DNA from: Merluccius polli
Taxonomy: Eukaryota > Chordata > Actinopteri > Gadiformes > Merlucciidae
Assembly: GCA_030340625.1 (NCBI GenBank)
Contig: JAOPHQ010005464.1
Coordinates: forward strand, 52,172-116,171
Length of the DNA stretch: 64,000 nt
Direction: 5' to 3'
The first letter of the stretch is position 1. Every line of letters starts with the position of its first letter. The position numbers and the translations under genes were made by a program. Below are positions 52,420 to 63,406 of this stretch, one piece after another. The notes under the pieces were generated by a model, which was not told the origin of the DNA, made no database searches, and worked only from the letters and a program-made list of their open reading frames with translations.

Positions 52420-54658
52420 AAAATAGTTTTGGCATTAAAATGCGTTTTGATAACATTTCTAGCGAGAAATGTGCATTATATTTTCATAGTCTTTGCTCAG
52501 TGAATGTACAGTATATGATCTTTAGTTTGTTAGTTATTACGAAGATTTGTTCAGGTCTCCCAATGTTTTCTATCGTTGCTATGGTGGTTGCTATGGACAC
52601 CTGGAAGTATTCTTTTAATTATAGCTTTAACATTTCTCAACACAAAAACACAAAAGTGTGTGTCCATGATAACTCAACAATACAATAGTTTAATGTTGGG
52701 CGCAGATAAGCGCACCCCGGTCCAGGTATTATTTATAGGTCAAAACAGGGGAAAACATTGAAACCCAAGCATTTTAAATGGGGGCTACTTATTGGCTAAG
52801 ATTGTTGACCCCACGTGAAGGAAAGCTGACCAGCACGAAAAAGCGTGATACCGGCTTGTCCATTGTGTGTGCTTCCTTTTTTTGTCCACTTGGTGTCAGT
52901 AGGCAGATTATTCAGTCACTTTCTGTTGGGCTAGATAAGAAATTACTTTATTTTGTTTAGAATTTTAGTAGAGTTTAATGTCCTGATTCATATCAAAGAC
53001 ACCCCATGTCTCTCTCTTATTCCCAAGTGTGGCTAGAGCCACCAGATTGATAATCGTATATGTCCTTTAGGCCCTCTTTCATATAAAAGAGACACAAGGT
53101 CCCTAGCTCACTCCCATGTGTACTTGGTCACCCTCCAATTACACCACTTCCTGTTGGGCTAGATCCTACCAAATGTATAATTTTAGTAGAGTTGAATGCC
53201 CTGATTCATATAAAAGAGACCCCAGGTCTCCATCTTATTCCCAAGTCATTCTAGGCCCCTATTAATGGTGTGTTTTTTTCCCATCAGGAAGTGATTATAA
53301 TGGGTCGTTCAGAGGTCATCAGAAGGTAAAACAAATGGCGGGAAGGACTTGGGAATAAGAAAGAGACCTGGTAGAGACCCATGAAAGAGGGCCTAAAGGA
53401 CAAGAATATGAATTTGGAGGCTGTAGCCCAACCGGAAGCGATGCAAATGGGTTGGGAGGTCATCAGAAGAACACCATTGGAGGCCAGAGGTCAAGTACAG
53501 TGACCTACCTCTTTTAGATGAAAAGGGGCCTCAAGGCCGTATAAGATTATCAATTTGGTGTCTGTTGCCCAACCGGAAGTGACTCACAAAGCACCATCAA
53601 ATGCTCCATTGATACGCATTGGAGATAAATGTGGTTGCTATAAATTCATATAAATTTGTAGGATAGAGATAGGAACTTGTCCTCTGAACCAGTCAACCAG
53701 GGGGTGACTTGGGATCACTTGGTGAAAATGTCCAGTCTGTCAGCCAAAAGGGGGCCGTGCGGGGGGCCGTCCTAACGCCTCCCATTGCCGTTGGATCGAA
53801 AGTACACCATGTAATGACAGGGCGGGGATCGCCCCCCCCGGGGTCACAAAGGGCCAATATTCGGTGTGGGGGTCCCAGTCGGGCCCTGTAATAACGGTGT
53901 CAAGTCTTGGGGTGGTGACACCTTCCTATCTCCAAATCGGCCTTCTGCAACCACATTCTGAGCAAATAAGACTCGCGGGTTACACTTCTGAGAAGTTCTG
54001 ACAACAAACTGGCCCATACGGGCTAACTTTTTTCTGTGAGGTTTAAAAGTCCAACTCTCGGATATGTTGTTCCTGGGACCAAGGGGGACACGTGTATATA
54101 TTTTGGCATCTCTCACCATTTTGAAAGGTCAGGAAAAGGGTTGTGACCTGCAACATGAGAGTCAATGGGAGTAAAATGGGAGGCTTCAAGTTCCCCATTT
54201 CCGGCGGGATGGAGATAAAACTTGTGCTTTTTAGATGTGTAAACACATGTGGGGTGGGGACCAGGTTCTCAAGTTTGGGGTCCGAAAGTCAAAAGGGGCC
54301 TTAGCCACGCCCCTTACAATAATAAACCATGAATAGGGGCCTAGAATGACTTGGGAATAAGATAGAGACCTAGGGTGTCTTTTATGAAAGAGGGCCTAAA
54401 GGATATAAAAGATTATCAATCTGGTGGCTCTAGCCCACCCGGAAGTGATTCAAATGGGTCATACAGAAAAAAACACACCATTAATAGGGGCCTAGAATGA
54501 CTTGGGAATAAGATAGAGACATGGGGTGTCTTGTATATGAATCAGGGCATTAAACTGTACTATGATACATTATTTAATAATGTTACATTTGGTAGGATCT
54601 AGCCCAACAGGAAGTGGTGTAATTTGAGGGTGACCATGAGGTCAAGTACACTTGGGAG

Positions 54659-55217
54659 TAGGGATGGGAATCGATTCGATTTTTACGATTCCGATTCCAT
54701 TTTCGATTCTGCTTAACGATTCGGTTCTTTATCGATTCTCTTATCGATTCTCATTTGGAAAAAAAGGACAACAAACAGGTCGATTAGCGTCATCTTTGTT
54801 TAGTTTAGTCATGACCTTACAAACCCAACAACAGTGACGTCTTAACGTTAGTCCGGAGCGGATCGAAACGCGACATTCAGAAATCGGTATCGCATGCTGT
54901 GTGCGCACATTTTTTTGCATGTTGGAAGTATTTCCTCCCTTTGAGGAAATATCCACGTTGCAAGTATTGCAAGTTGCCCTGTTGTTGTCTTTTCTTGTGA
55001 AGGGTAACCAAACTTTTGAGCGTTTGTACCGCTTGGGCGCCATGTTTACTGTTGACTGCTGGCTGCACTGGAGTCGCTACGCAACGTGCGTGGTGACGTC
55101 ATTCACGTCCACTGGAATCGATAAGGGAATCGTTTGCAAAATTGGCAAACAATTCCAAGGAATTGAAACACTGGGAACCGGTTCTCAACAAGAACCGGTT
55201 TTCGATTCCCATCCCTA
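54659..55217 (-). mobile_element. hAT derivative carrying a BED-finger exon
   Basis: Inverted ends TAGGGATGGGAATCGATTCG and TTTTCGATTCCCATCCCTA, with perfect 8 bp CTTGGGAG on both sides (54651-54658 and 55218-55225). Length 559 bp. On the minus strand it keeps the start of a transposase (see 54741-55043). The corresponding position in the left arm of the surrounding inverted repeat lacks it. Confidence 0.88.
54741..55043 (-). pseudogene. BED zinc-finger N-terminus of a hAT transposase
   Basis: Begins MAPKRYKRSKVWLPFTRKDN then CNTCNVDISSKGGNTSNMQK and NVRTQH, a ZBED-type finger (C-x2-C...H). The position usually holding the first histidine reads Asn-Val after Lys, so zinc binding may be impaired. 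After the finger the frame runs into non-transposase sequence, consistent with an internal deletion. Confidence 0.7.
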
Positions 55218-55926
55218 CTTGGGAGTGAGCTAGAGACCTGGGGCCGTATTCACAAAGCATGTTATCTTAACACTAGGAGTGCTCTTAACTCGCGATAAAA
55301 CATTTAACGTAGGAGTTTTTTCTTAAAAGTTATTCACAAAGCCGCTGAGACCTACTCATACTAAGGATAAATCACTAAGAGTGAACTAAGAGTGAACTAA
55401 GAGTGACGCGCCGTTGCTATGGATTACGTCGATTCTCATGCACGAGTTTAGAAGCGGTCAGTACGGTGATTGGTTGTTCAGAGCAGGCGGTCTCTGTGAA
55501 ACTCATCCGTAACATCCCACAAACGAGCCCACTAAATCACCAAAGAACAAGGAAATAGCCTAGGCTAGAAATTAATTCCTATCAAATATTTATGGACAGT
55601 GCAGTTAGCAGAATACACGCATGATGACAAGTTTGTGCAGACCACGATAATGACGTTGTAGCCTATATGCACGTTAAAGAGAGAGAGAAAAAGCAAACAA
55701 TACAAATATGTAAATTGCATTAAATCAAGGAGGCAATTAAAAGCACCCTGCAAACTATTATCCATATCTCCAGCACTTCAACACTTTAAATAACAGCCCA
55801 TACCGGTTGTGGAGAATGGTGCATACAGTGATCACTGTGATCACATCCTCTCTTCACAAGATTTCATGTATTTGTGTGTGCTCTAACATATATGGAGGAA
55901 AACAGTAAACAATAATAAATATGGAT

Positions 55927-56383
55927 TCAACAAATAAAAGGCGACAAAGAGCTAATACGATGTTTTTTACGCATAGGACTAAGCGCAATCTGCGTAATCA
56001 CTAACATGTTATACTTTAACTGTGCTCCCGGTTGTGGATTGAGAGGTGTCAAGAGCCACGTCTTGCAGGGATAGCCACTGTCACCCAGCAAGTGACACCC
56101 AACTGGTACATGGTACCTCATGCCTCAGACCGCTCTCCATTAAAATACGCGAATCATGGGTAGACCCAGGCCACTTTGCAACAACATCAAGAATGTTAAA
56201 AGTTGCATCAAAAACAATCTGCGTGTTGATGGAATGTACTTTCTTTCTATTGACGAACACGTCCTCATCTTTTGATGGCGCAATTATTTTTATGTGCGTC
56301 CCGTCAATAGCACCGACCACACCGGGCATACCTGCAATTGCCATGAAGTTGGCTTTGATCCTGTGTAGTTGTTGATTGTCCAA
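55927..56383 (-). pseudogene. Harbinger transposase catalytic part
   Basis: Reads GMPGVVGAIDGTHIKI (first Asp) and AKWPGSTHDSRIL. After a frameshift near 56110 it reads GCHLLGDSGYPCKTWLLTPL (second Asp). The region that would carry the catalytic Glu is not recognisable, so the triad is incomplete. Similar to HARBI1, DDE_Tnp_4 family. Confidence 0.75.
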
Positions 56384-56394
56384 AGGAAACCGGA

Positions 56395-56528
56395 TAAACT
56401 GTTGGATGATATTAATGGTATTATTTCAGCCTTAACCAACTTTGAACTGAGCTCTGTCAGGCTCTCGTCCAGAATGTGGAACCACTGGCGTTCTAGCCTG
56501 TATGTAAATATAGGATCATTGTGGAATC

Positions 56529-56596
<68 letters not shown>

Positions 56597-56690
56597 ATTT
56601 ACATATGTACATGTATTGTGTTGTGTTGGTGTTATGGACCTTTCACGAGATGTGTCCTTAATAAAGTTTGAATTTAATTGAATTGATATG
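56395..56690 (+). mobile_element. Short LINE-like 3' tail within the Harbinger
   Basis: Interrupts the Harbinger frame between QTI and IRFPLDNQQ. Contains (GT)n at 56530-56588 and ends AATAAAGTTTGAATTTAATT. The sequence before it fits the end of a LINE, but the coding part is too short to classify. Confidence 0.45.
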
Positions 56691-56966
56691 TGGTCTACAG
56701 TTGATGGTTTGGTTTATGGCACGGCTGACTGGTTGCGATATTCCTAAATCGTCGGCATTGTAAAGTTGCATTTTCCCTGTTGCTAAATATCGTAGTGTTG
56801 CCAAACATTTTATTTCCGGACTAATCGAGTTATTCCTGTTAGTCGGGGATGTCATTGCATCCCGCACTAATTCCACAACAAGTTTTATACCCTCACGATT
56901 TAGCCTATATCTCTTGATCAATTCACAGTCTTCCATTGTCTCCAAAACATTTCGTCTCGCAGCCAT
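56690..56966 (-). pseudogene. Harbinger transposase N-terminal part
   Basis: Starts MAARRNVLETMEDCELIKRY then REGIKLVVELVRDAM and SPEIKCLATLRYLATGKMQL, the HARBI1 N-terminal helical region. It ends near NQTI, where the LINE-like tail inserts. Confidence 0.75.
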
Positions 56967-57959
56967 TTTCCAATTCTTTGTGAATATGTCTTAGTGAGTT
57001 AGGAGTCCTCTCGAGGACTTTTTAAGCTCTCCTAGACTTGGGTGCTACTTTTAGGCCTAAAATACTTTGTGAATTGCTCTTAGTGAAAAAGGGCCTAAAG
57101 GACATAAGATTATCAATCTGGTGGCTTTAGCCCAACCAGAAGTGATTCAATGGTAGTTTCATTGAATCACTTCTGGTGGTCGAGGTCATCAGAAGAAATG
57201 TGTTGAGAAATGTTGAAGAAGCCAAACTTGGGAATAAGATAGAGACATGGGGTGTCTTTGATATGAATCAGGATATTAAACTCTACTAAAATTCTAAACA
57301 AAATAAAGTAATTTCGTATCTAGCCCAACAGAAAGTGACCGAATAATCTGCCTACTGCCACCAAGTGGACAAAAAAAGGAAGCACACACAATGGACAAGC
57401 CGGTATCACGCTTTTTCGTGCTGGTCAGCTTTCCTTCACGTGGGGTCAACAATCTTAGCCAATCAGTAGCCCCCATTTAAAATGCTTGGGTTTCAATGTT
57501 TCCCCTGTTTTGACCTATAAATAATACCTGGACCGGGGTGCGCGTATCTGCGCCCAACATTAAACTATTGTATTGTTGAGTTATCAAGGACACACACTTT
57601 CGTGTTTTTGTGTTGAGAAATGTTAAAGCTATAATTAAAAGAATACTTCCGGGTGTCCATAGCAACCACCATAGCAATGATAGAAAACATTGGGAGACCT
57701 GAACGAATCTTCGTGATAACTAACAAACTAAAGATTATATACATTCACTGAGCAAAGATTATGAAAATAAAATGCACATTTCTCGCTAGAAATGTTATAA
57801 AAACGCATTTTAATGCCGAAACTATCTTAAAATATTGCATTTTCCACTGAGAATAAAAGCCATGTCCGCCATTTTTTAGTTCTGCACTGCAGGGGCTTGC
57901 CCACATTTGTAGGATTATACACAAATAATTATGCATAACTTTTTGTAAGATATCGTATG

Positions 57960-58075
57960 AACCGTTGTGCTGGTTAGTCCCTTGGTGGTTACTCCCAGCT
58001 AAAAGGTATTGGGTTCGATCCCCAATGTCCACAGCCTAACCTGTAGCATCCTATAGAGCAAGATTACCCCTAACC
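57960..58075 (+). mobile_element. tRNA-derived SINE-like fragment
   Basis: GGGTTCGATCCCC at 58010-58022 is a B-box/T-arm sequence, and TAGTCCCTTGGTGGTTACTC about 40 bp upstream resembles an A-box side. The following CCTAACCCCTACTCC leads straight into a tandem array, suggesting the array grew from its tail. Confidence 0.45.
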
Positions 58076-58500
58076 CCTACTCCTTAATGGCCTGTCTCTG
58101 TTATGTCTAACCCCTACCTGCTCCTTAATGGCCTGTCTCTGTTATGTCTAACCCCTACCTGCTCCTTAATGACCTGTCTCTGTACTGTCTAACCCCTACC
58201 TGCTCCTTAATGACCTGTCTCTGTACTGTCTAACCCCTACCTGCTCCTTAATGACCTGTCTCTGTACTATCTAACCCCTACCTGCTCCTTAATGACCTGT
58301 CTCTGTACTGTCTAACCCCTACCTGCTCCTTAATGGCCTGTCTCTGTTATGTCTAACCCCTACCTGCTCCTTAATGACCTGTCTCTGTACTGTCTAACCC
58401 CTACCTGCTTCTTAATGACCTGTCTCTGTACTATCTAACCCCTACCTGCTCCTTAATGACCTGTCTCTGTACTGTCTAACCCCTACCTGCTCCTTAATGA
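58068..58500. repeat. About 41 bp tandem repeat
   Basis: About ten units of TAACCCCTACCTGCTCCTTA plus ATGRCCTGTCTCTGTNNTGTC. Variants (GGCC/GACC, TTATG/ACTG/ACTA) show shared subtypes along the array. Confidence 0.92.
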
Positions 58501-58544
58501 CTAGATAAAGAAGAGGTTAATACTCTACCAAGACAACGACGGAG

Positions 58545-58720
58545 GGAGAATGAGAAAAATGAGAAAGGAGAAGAGAAAAAGGAAGGCGTAGTGAAACCAG
58601 ATGAGAGGAGAAAGGAGGAGAGGAGAGAGATAGACGTAGTGAAACCAGAGGAGAGGAGAAAGGAGAGGAGAGAGAGGTCGGCATAGTGAAACCAGAGGAG
58701 AGGAGAAAGGAGAGGACAGC
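58545..58720. repeat. GGAGAGGAGAAAG purine-rich repeat
   Basis: Three to four imperfect units with AGTGAAACCAGAGGAGAGGA. Confidence 0.85.
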
Positions 58721-58996
58721 TTGAGGCAGTCTAGCAATCAGATGGTTCTCTAGTCTGAACGGCCCTCATCTCCTACTGAGCCCTGCAGCCAATCAAGGCT
58801 CATCGTCCTCTGTCAGTCACTCCTTCTGGCCAATTCCAGAAGGCAGGTGAAGAATTGTTTACACCTCTTCAAAAAACAACCATTTACAGTTCTTTACAAA
58901 GCCAGGAAAACACATTTAAAGAACAACCACTAAAAGACGATAATTTATCAAATGAATTTAAAAAAAACAGACAAAATAATTAAAGTCTAATAAGAA

Positions 58997-59001
58997 GGTA
59001 A

Positions 59002-59065
<64 letters not shown>

Positions 59066-59116
59066 TATAATATATCAGTACAGATGCTGTAATAAAACAG
59101 TGGTGACTCTCTCTCT

Positions 59117-59184
<68 letters not shown>
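58997..59184. repeat. (AAT)n and (CT)n microsatellites
   Basis: About 21 AAT units (59005-59066), then about 35 CT units (59108-59184). Confidence 0.95.
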
Positions 59185-59189
<5 letters not shown>

Positions 59190-59589
59190 GTTGTCTCTGC
59201 TCAGCATCCTGTCAGAGGCAGAGTGTGTGTGACGGCTCACTCCATAGCAGTCAGCAGAGATTATGTGAGTGGCTAACGCTTAATGAGCGCCCGCTACTGC
59301 CGTGCCAACAGCGCGGGACGACTGCCCAGTGACACACACACACACACGCACACACAACCCCACTCACGTGCCCACAACACAGTTCACTTGCACAGACCTG
59401 CCCTGTGCACTAATTCACCTGCAAGCTGTCTCGCACTTACGCGCATGCGCGCGCGCACACACACACACACACACAGTTTACCACCAAATGCACACTGTGA
59501 TGCCAACCAGAATGGTACATGACCTTGTTTGCATGTTAACTGTAGTCTGTTGGCGCATCACAACCGTGTAAGCCCTGTTAGTGCGTGAT

Positions 59590-59725
59590 GCCATTCTGTT
59601 AGCATACAACTCTGTTAGCATACAACTCTGTTAGCGGTACAACTCCGTTAGCATACAACTCTGTTAGCGGTACAACTCCATTAGCATACAACTCTGTTAG
59701 CGGTACAACTCTGTTAGCATCACTT
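59590..59725. repeat. ACAACTCTGTTAGC repeat
   Basis: Alternating ATACAACTCTGTTAGC and GGTACAACTCTGTTAGC units. Confidence 0.9.
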
Positions 59726-59757
59726 TGGATAACAGCCTTGTGTGCTGTTGTGTTTGC

Positions 59758-60600
59758 ATGGTAGGTCTCTGCTAGGATGGTAGGTCTCCGCTAGTATGGT
59801 CGGTCTCCGCTAGTATGTTAGGTCTCCGCTAGTATGGTCGGTCTCCGCTAGTATGTTAGGTCTCTGCTAGTATGGTCGGTCTCCGCTAGTATGTTAGGTC
59901 TCTGCTAGTATGGTCGGTCTCCGCTAGTATGTTAGGTCTCTGCTAGTATGGTAGGTCTCTGCTAGGATGTTAGGTCTCTGCTAGGATGTTAGGTCTCTGC
60001 TAGGATGGTAGGTCTCTGCTAGGATGTTAGGTCTCTGCTAGGATGTTAGGTCTCTGCTAGGATGTTAGGTCTCTGCTAGGATGGTAGCTCTCTGCTAGGA
60101 TGTTAGGTCTCTGCTGGGATGGTAGGTCTCTGCTAGGATGGTAGCTCTCTGCTAGGATGTTAGGTCTCTGCTGGGATGGTAGATCTCAGCTAGGATGGTA
60201 GGTCTCTGCTGGGATGGTAGGTCTCTGCTAGGATGGTAGGTCTCTGCTGGGATGGTAGGTCTCTGCTAGGATGGTAGGTCTCTGCTGGGATGGTAGGTCT
60301 CTGCTAGGATGGTAGGTCTCTGCTAGGATGGTAGGACTCTGTGGGGATGGTAGATCTCTGCTAGGATGGTAGGTCTCTGCTAGGATGGTCGGTCTCTGCT
60401 GGGATGGTAGATCTCAGCTAGGATGGTAGGTCTCTGCTAGGACGGTAGGACTCTGCTGGGATGGTAGATCTCAGCTAGGATGGTAGGTCTCTGCTGGGAT
60501 GGTAGGTCTCTGCTAGGATGGTAGGTCTCTGCTAGGATGGTCGGTCTCTGCTGGGATGGTAGGTCTCTGCTAGGATGGTCGGTCTCTGCTGGGATGGTAG
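59758..60600. repeat. 19 bp minisatellite TGCTAGGATGGTAGGTCTC
   Basis: More than 40 units over about 840 bp. Subtypes (GCTAGTATGGTCGG, GGATGTTAGG, GGGATGGTAG, GATCTCAGC) are clustered in blocks, indicating block-wise expansion. Confidence 0.95.
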
Positions 60601-60734
60601 TATTTTTTAGATTATTTTATGTCCTTAGAACGCTGAAAGCTCCCTGTCCTGCCTTGAGCTAAACTATCTTTACTGGTGGGGCGCACACACACACACACCT
60701 CAGCCGTTGCTTTCATGCGTTGTGATTGCGTTGG

Positions 60735-61015
60735 TGTGGAGAGAGGTGGGGGGATGGGGGGGGGGGGTGCTAGAGAGAGGGGGTAGTGGTGACGGAGAGA
60801 GAGAGTGGGGGGAGAGAGGAGGTGCTATAGAGAGGGGGTAGTGGTGACGGAGACAGAGAGAGAGTAGGGGGAGAGAGGAGGTGCTATAGAGAGGGGGTAG
60901 TGGTGGCAGAGAGAGAGAGAGGAGGTGCTATAGAGAGGGGGTAGTGGGGGGGGAGAGGGGGAAGAGAGGAGTAGGGGAGAGGGGGGAGAAAGGAGGAAGA
61001 GGGGGGGTACTAGAG
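60735..61015. repeat. G-rich repeat with GTGCTATAGAGAGGGGGTAG units
   Basis: Three to four units of 60-70 bp separated by GA and G runs. Several G4-type runs could form quadruplexes. Confidence 0.85.
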
Positions 61016-61089
61016 AAAACCATTCTGTATGGGCAGCTGTAAACTCATATACAGAGAGACTATATTAACAATACACTCATATACAGAGA

Positions 61090-61590
61090 TAGCCTAGCAA
61101 GCCAGACCTACATCAGAAAGATGTAAGGTCTGGCTCAGCTCCATTGGCAGTGTGGGCGGGATAAACGGTTGTCTTTCAAGTTCCCTCTGCACGCAATAGG
61201 ATAGCGCTACAACCAATCAGAGCAACGAAGAAGGTGACGTAGTCAGAGCGACGGCTCTGACTACGTAATTAATCAAAACTCCGAATACATCTTTCTTTTC
61301 GAGGAAAGACTTCAGTGCCGTTCTTTGTTCTTTTCTCAAATAAAATGTTAACTTCAAGTCTTGAAGAGTCGCCGCGAAAGCCGAGTCGAAAGACAGCCGT
61401 TCGCCAGCAGCAGCAGCCATTGTTTACCTCTAACACGGAACCATCGCAACTCTGTCGTCATGGTAGCCCGGCTTTCGACTCCGCCCCTCACGCTGTGATT
61501 GGTCTGACATACTTTGTGTTTCCAGCACCAAAAAGCCTAGCTGCCAAATAAATTTGCTGCCGCTAGGGGGTGTCTAGAGTTCTAGGCTAA
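61090..61590. mobile_element. Non-autonomous element carrying a helicase-like fragment, copy 2
   Basis: Same family as 25698-26231: starts TAGCCTAGCAAGCCAGACCT and ends GTTCTAGGCTAA, with TACAGAGA on both sides (61082-61089 and 61591-61598). On minus (61217-61420) it encodes MAAAAGERLSFDSAF and LKLTFYLRKEQRTALKSFLE then KKDVFGVL, which resembles the segment just before a RecQ-type Walker A motif. It then diverges into element sequence. Confidence 0.78.
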
Positions 61591-61844
61591 TACAGAGAGA
61601 CTATATTAACAATAAACTCATATACAGAGAGACTATATTAACACATATATAGACAATATTAACACTTTGTATGTAAACAATGTTGTATCATAAAAATGAA
61701 TACTTCAACTGTCTTCCGGTTATGATGACATGCCTGCCGGCAACACTGAGAGGTCTCTTGTGCTTTCCCCTGTCACCTTGTTCGCCCCCCACCTCCCCCC
61801 AGGAGCTTTGTGTCAAGTAGACCGTGTGTGCAAGAGTTTTGTAT

Positions 61845-61870
61845 CATGTGTGTGTGTGTGTGTGTGTCTG
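61845..61870. repeat. (GT)n microsatellite
   Basis: About 12 GT units. Confidence 0.9.
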
Positions 61871-62009
61871 CGCAAGTGTGCAAGTGTGTTATATGTGCAT
61901 GTATGCAGGTGTTGTGAGCGTGCACAAGTGCTTCAATGATGTTGTGCTGAACAGCCTCCCATAATTCTGCAGTGAAAATGTGCTCTCACTGAAGCGTAGA
62001 GACACTGCA

Positions 62010-62696
62010 GCACCACCTGCTCTCTCTCCCTCTACCTCTACCTCTCTCTCTCCTTCTCTACCTCTACCTCTTGCTCCCTCTACCTCTCTCTACCTCTCTC
62101 TCTCCTTCTTTACCTCTCTCTACCTGTCTCTCCTTCTCTACCTCTCTCTCTACCTCTCTCTCTCCTTCTCTACCTCTACCTCTCTCTCCCTCTACCTCTC
62201 TCGCTCCTTCTCTACCCCTACCTCTCTCGCTCCTTCTCTACCTCTACCTCTCTCTTCCTCTACCTCTCTCGCTCCTTCTCTACCCCTACCTCTCTCGCTC
62301 CTTCTCTACCTCTACCTCTCTCTCCCTCTACCTCTCTCGCTCCTTCTCTACCCCTACCTCTCTCGCTCCTTCTCTACCTCTACCTCTCTCTTCCTCTACC
62401 TTTCTCTCTCCTTCTCTACCTCTACCTCTTGCTCTCTCTACCTCTCTCTCTCCTTCTTTACCTTTCTCTGTCTCTCCTACTCTACCTCTCTCTCTCCCTC
62501 TACCTCTCTCTACCTCTCTCTCCTTCTCTACCTCTACCTCTCTCTCCCTCTACCTCTCTCGCTCCTTCTCTACCTCTACCTCTCTCTATCTCTCTCTCTC
62601 CCCCTTTCTACCTCTCTCTGTCACTGTCTCTGTCTCTCCCTCTCTATCTTCCTCTCTCTCTCTCTCTCTCTCTGTCTCTGTCTCTCTCTTTCTCTC

Positions 62697-62765
<69 letters not shown>

Positions 62766-62800
62766 TTCACTCTCTCTCTCTCTCCCTCTCACCCCCCTAT
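62010..62800. repeat. Polypyrimidine tract (CT-rich, CTACCTCTACCTCTCTCT units)
   Basis: Almost 800 bp with nearly no purines on plus except the A of CTAC and the G of TCGC/TGTC. Periodic CTTCTCTACCTCTACCTC blocks about 50 bp long precede a plain (CT)n run. The long reading frames through it are repeat artefacts. Confidence 0.95.
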
Positions 62801-62849
62801 CACTACTTGATGCGTACATTTGTAAAAACACGCATTACCCAACCCCCTC

Positions 62850-62871
62850 TACACACACACACACACACACA

Positions 62872-62939
<68 letters not shown>

Positions 62940-62940
62940 A
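62850..62940. repeat. (CA)n microsatellite
   Basis: About 43 CA units with three interruptions. Confidence 0.95.
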
Positions 62941-63034
62941 TCACTCTCTCGCATCACTCCTCTCTCCATCTCTGTCTTTCTATTCCAACCGTTCTCCCCC
63001 CATTCCAGACCCCTCCCCCCTCTCATTGCTGCAG

Positions 63035-63346
63035 CACAGAGAGAGAGAGGGGGAGAGGGGGGGGGGGGAGAATCGAGCGAGCGTGGGAGACCAGAGAGAG
63101 TGAGTGAGAGAGAGAGAGAGAGAGAGTGTGTAACGAGGTGTGTGCGTGTGAGCTGTTAGTGTTGGGGACCGCGCGCCAGAGGGATAGCCGTGTGTGTGTG
63201 TGTGTGTGTGAGTGTGTGTGTGTCTGGTGAGGAAGCTCTTGCGCGGCTTGAGCACTCCGAGACCCGTGCGGGAAAAAAGGACTGCGTTGGGTTTCTTCCT
63301 TAGGAGGGGTGGGGGGGGGGGGCTCCTTTGAGGGTGAACCTACGTG

Positions 63347-63406
<60 letters not shown>

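Larger units (their letters stand above)
55231..57083 (-). mobile_element. Harbinger transposon, defective
   Basis: The left end GGGCCGTATTCACAAAGCAT and the right side CTTTGTGAATTGCTCTTAG (read on plus) are related inverted ends; the right terminus is degenerate. It encodes a HARBI1-like protein on minus in two blocks. A short LINE tail with a (GT)n run interrupts it at about 56395-56690. Confidence 0.75.
52420..57832. mobile_element. Long inverted-repeat structure, about 5.4 kb with nested insertions
   Basis: The left arm from about 52420 (AAATAGTTTTGGCATTAAAA) and the right arm ending about 57832 are inverted copies with high similarity for at least 600 bp, then continue more diverged toward the centre. 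Within the arms a unit containing CTTGGGAATAAGATAGAGAC, GGCCTAAAGGACATA, ATTATCAATCTGGTGGCT and GCCCAACCGGAAGTGA recurs many times in both orientations. The right arm is lengthened by a hAT-type insertion (54659-55217) and a Harbinger (about 55231-57083). No transposase of its own is seen. The superfamily is unknown. Confidence 0.65.

Noticed and set aside
58010..58022. Functional tRNA gene
   Set aside because: B-box present but the anticodon arm and acceptor pairing are absent; treated as SINE-like.
59758..60600. CRISPR-like regular repeats
   Set aside because: Tandem 19 bp units without spacers; an ordinary minisatellite.
61980..63159. Long frames rich in Ser/Leu/Pro over the CT-rich tract
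   Set aside because: They are translations of (CT)n and CTACCTCT units, present in several frames at once, with no non-repeat domain.
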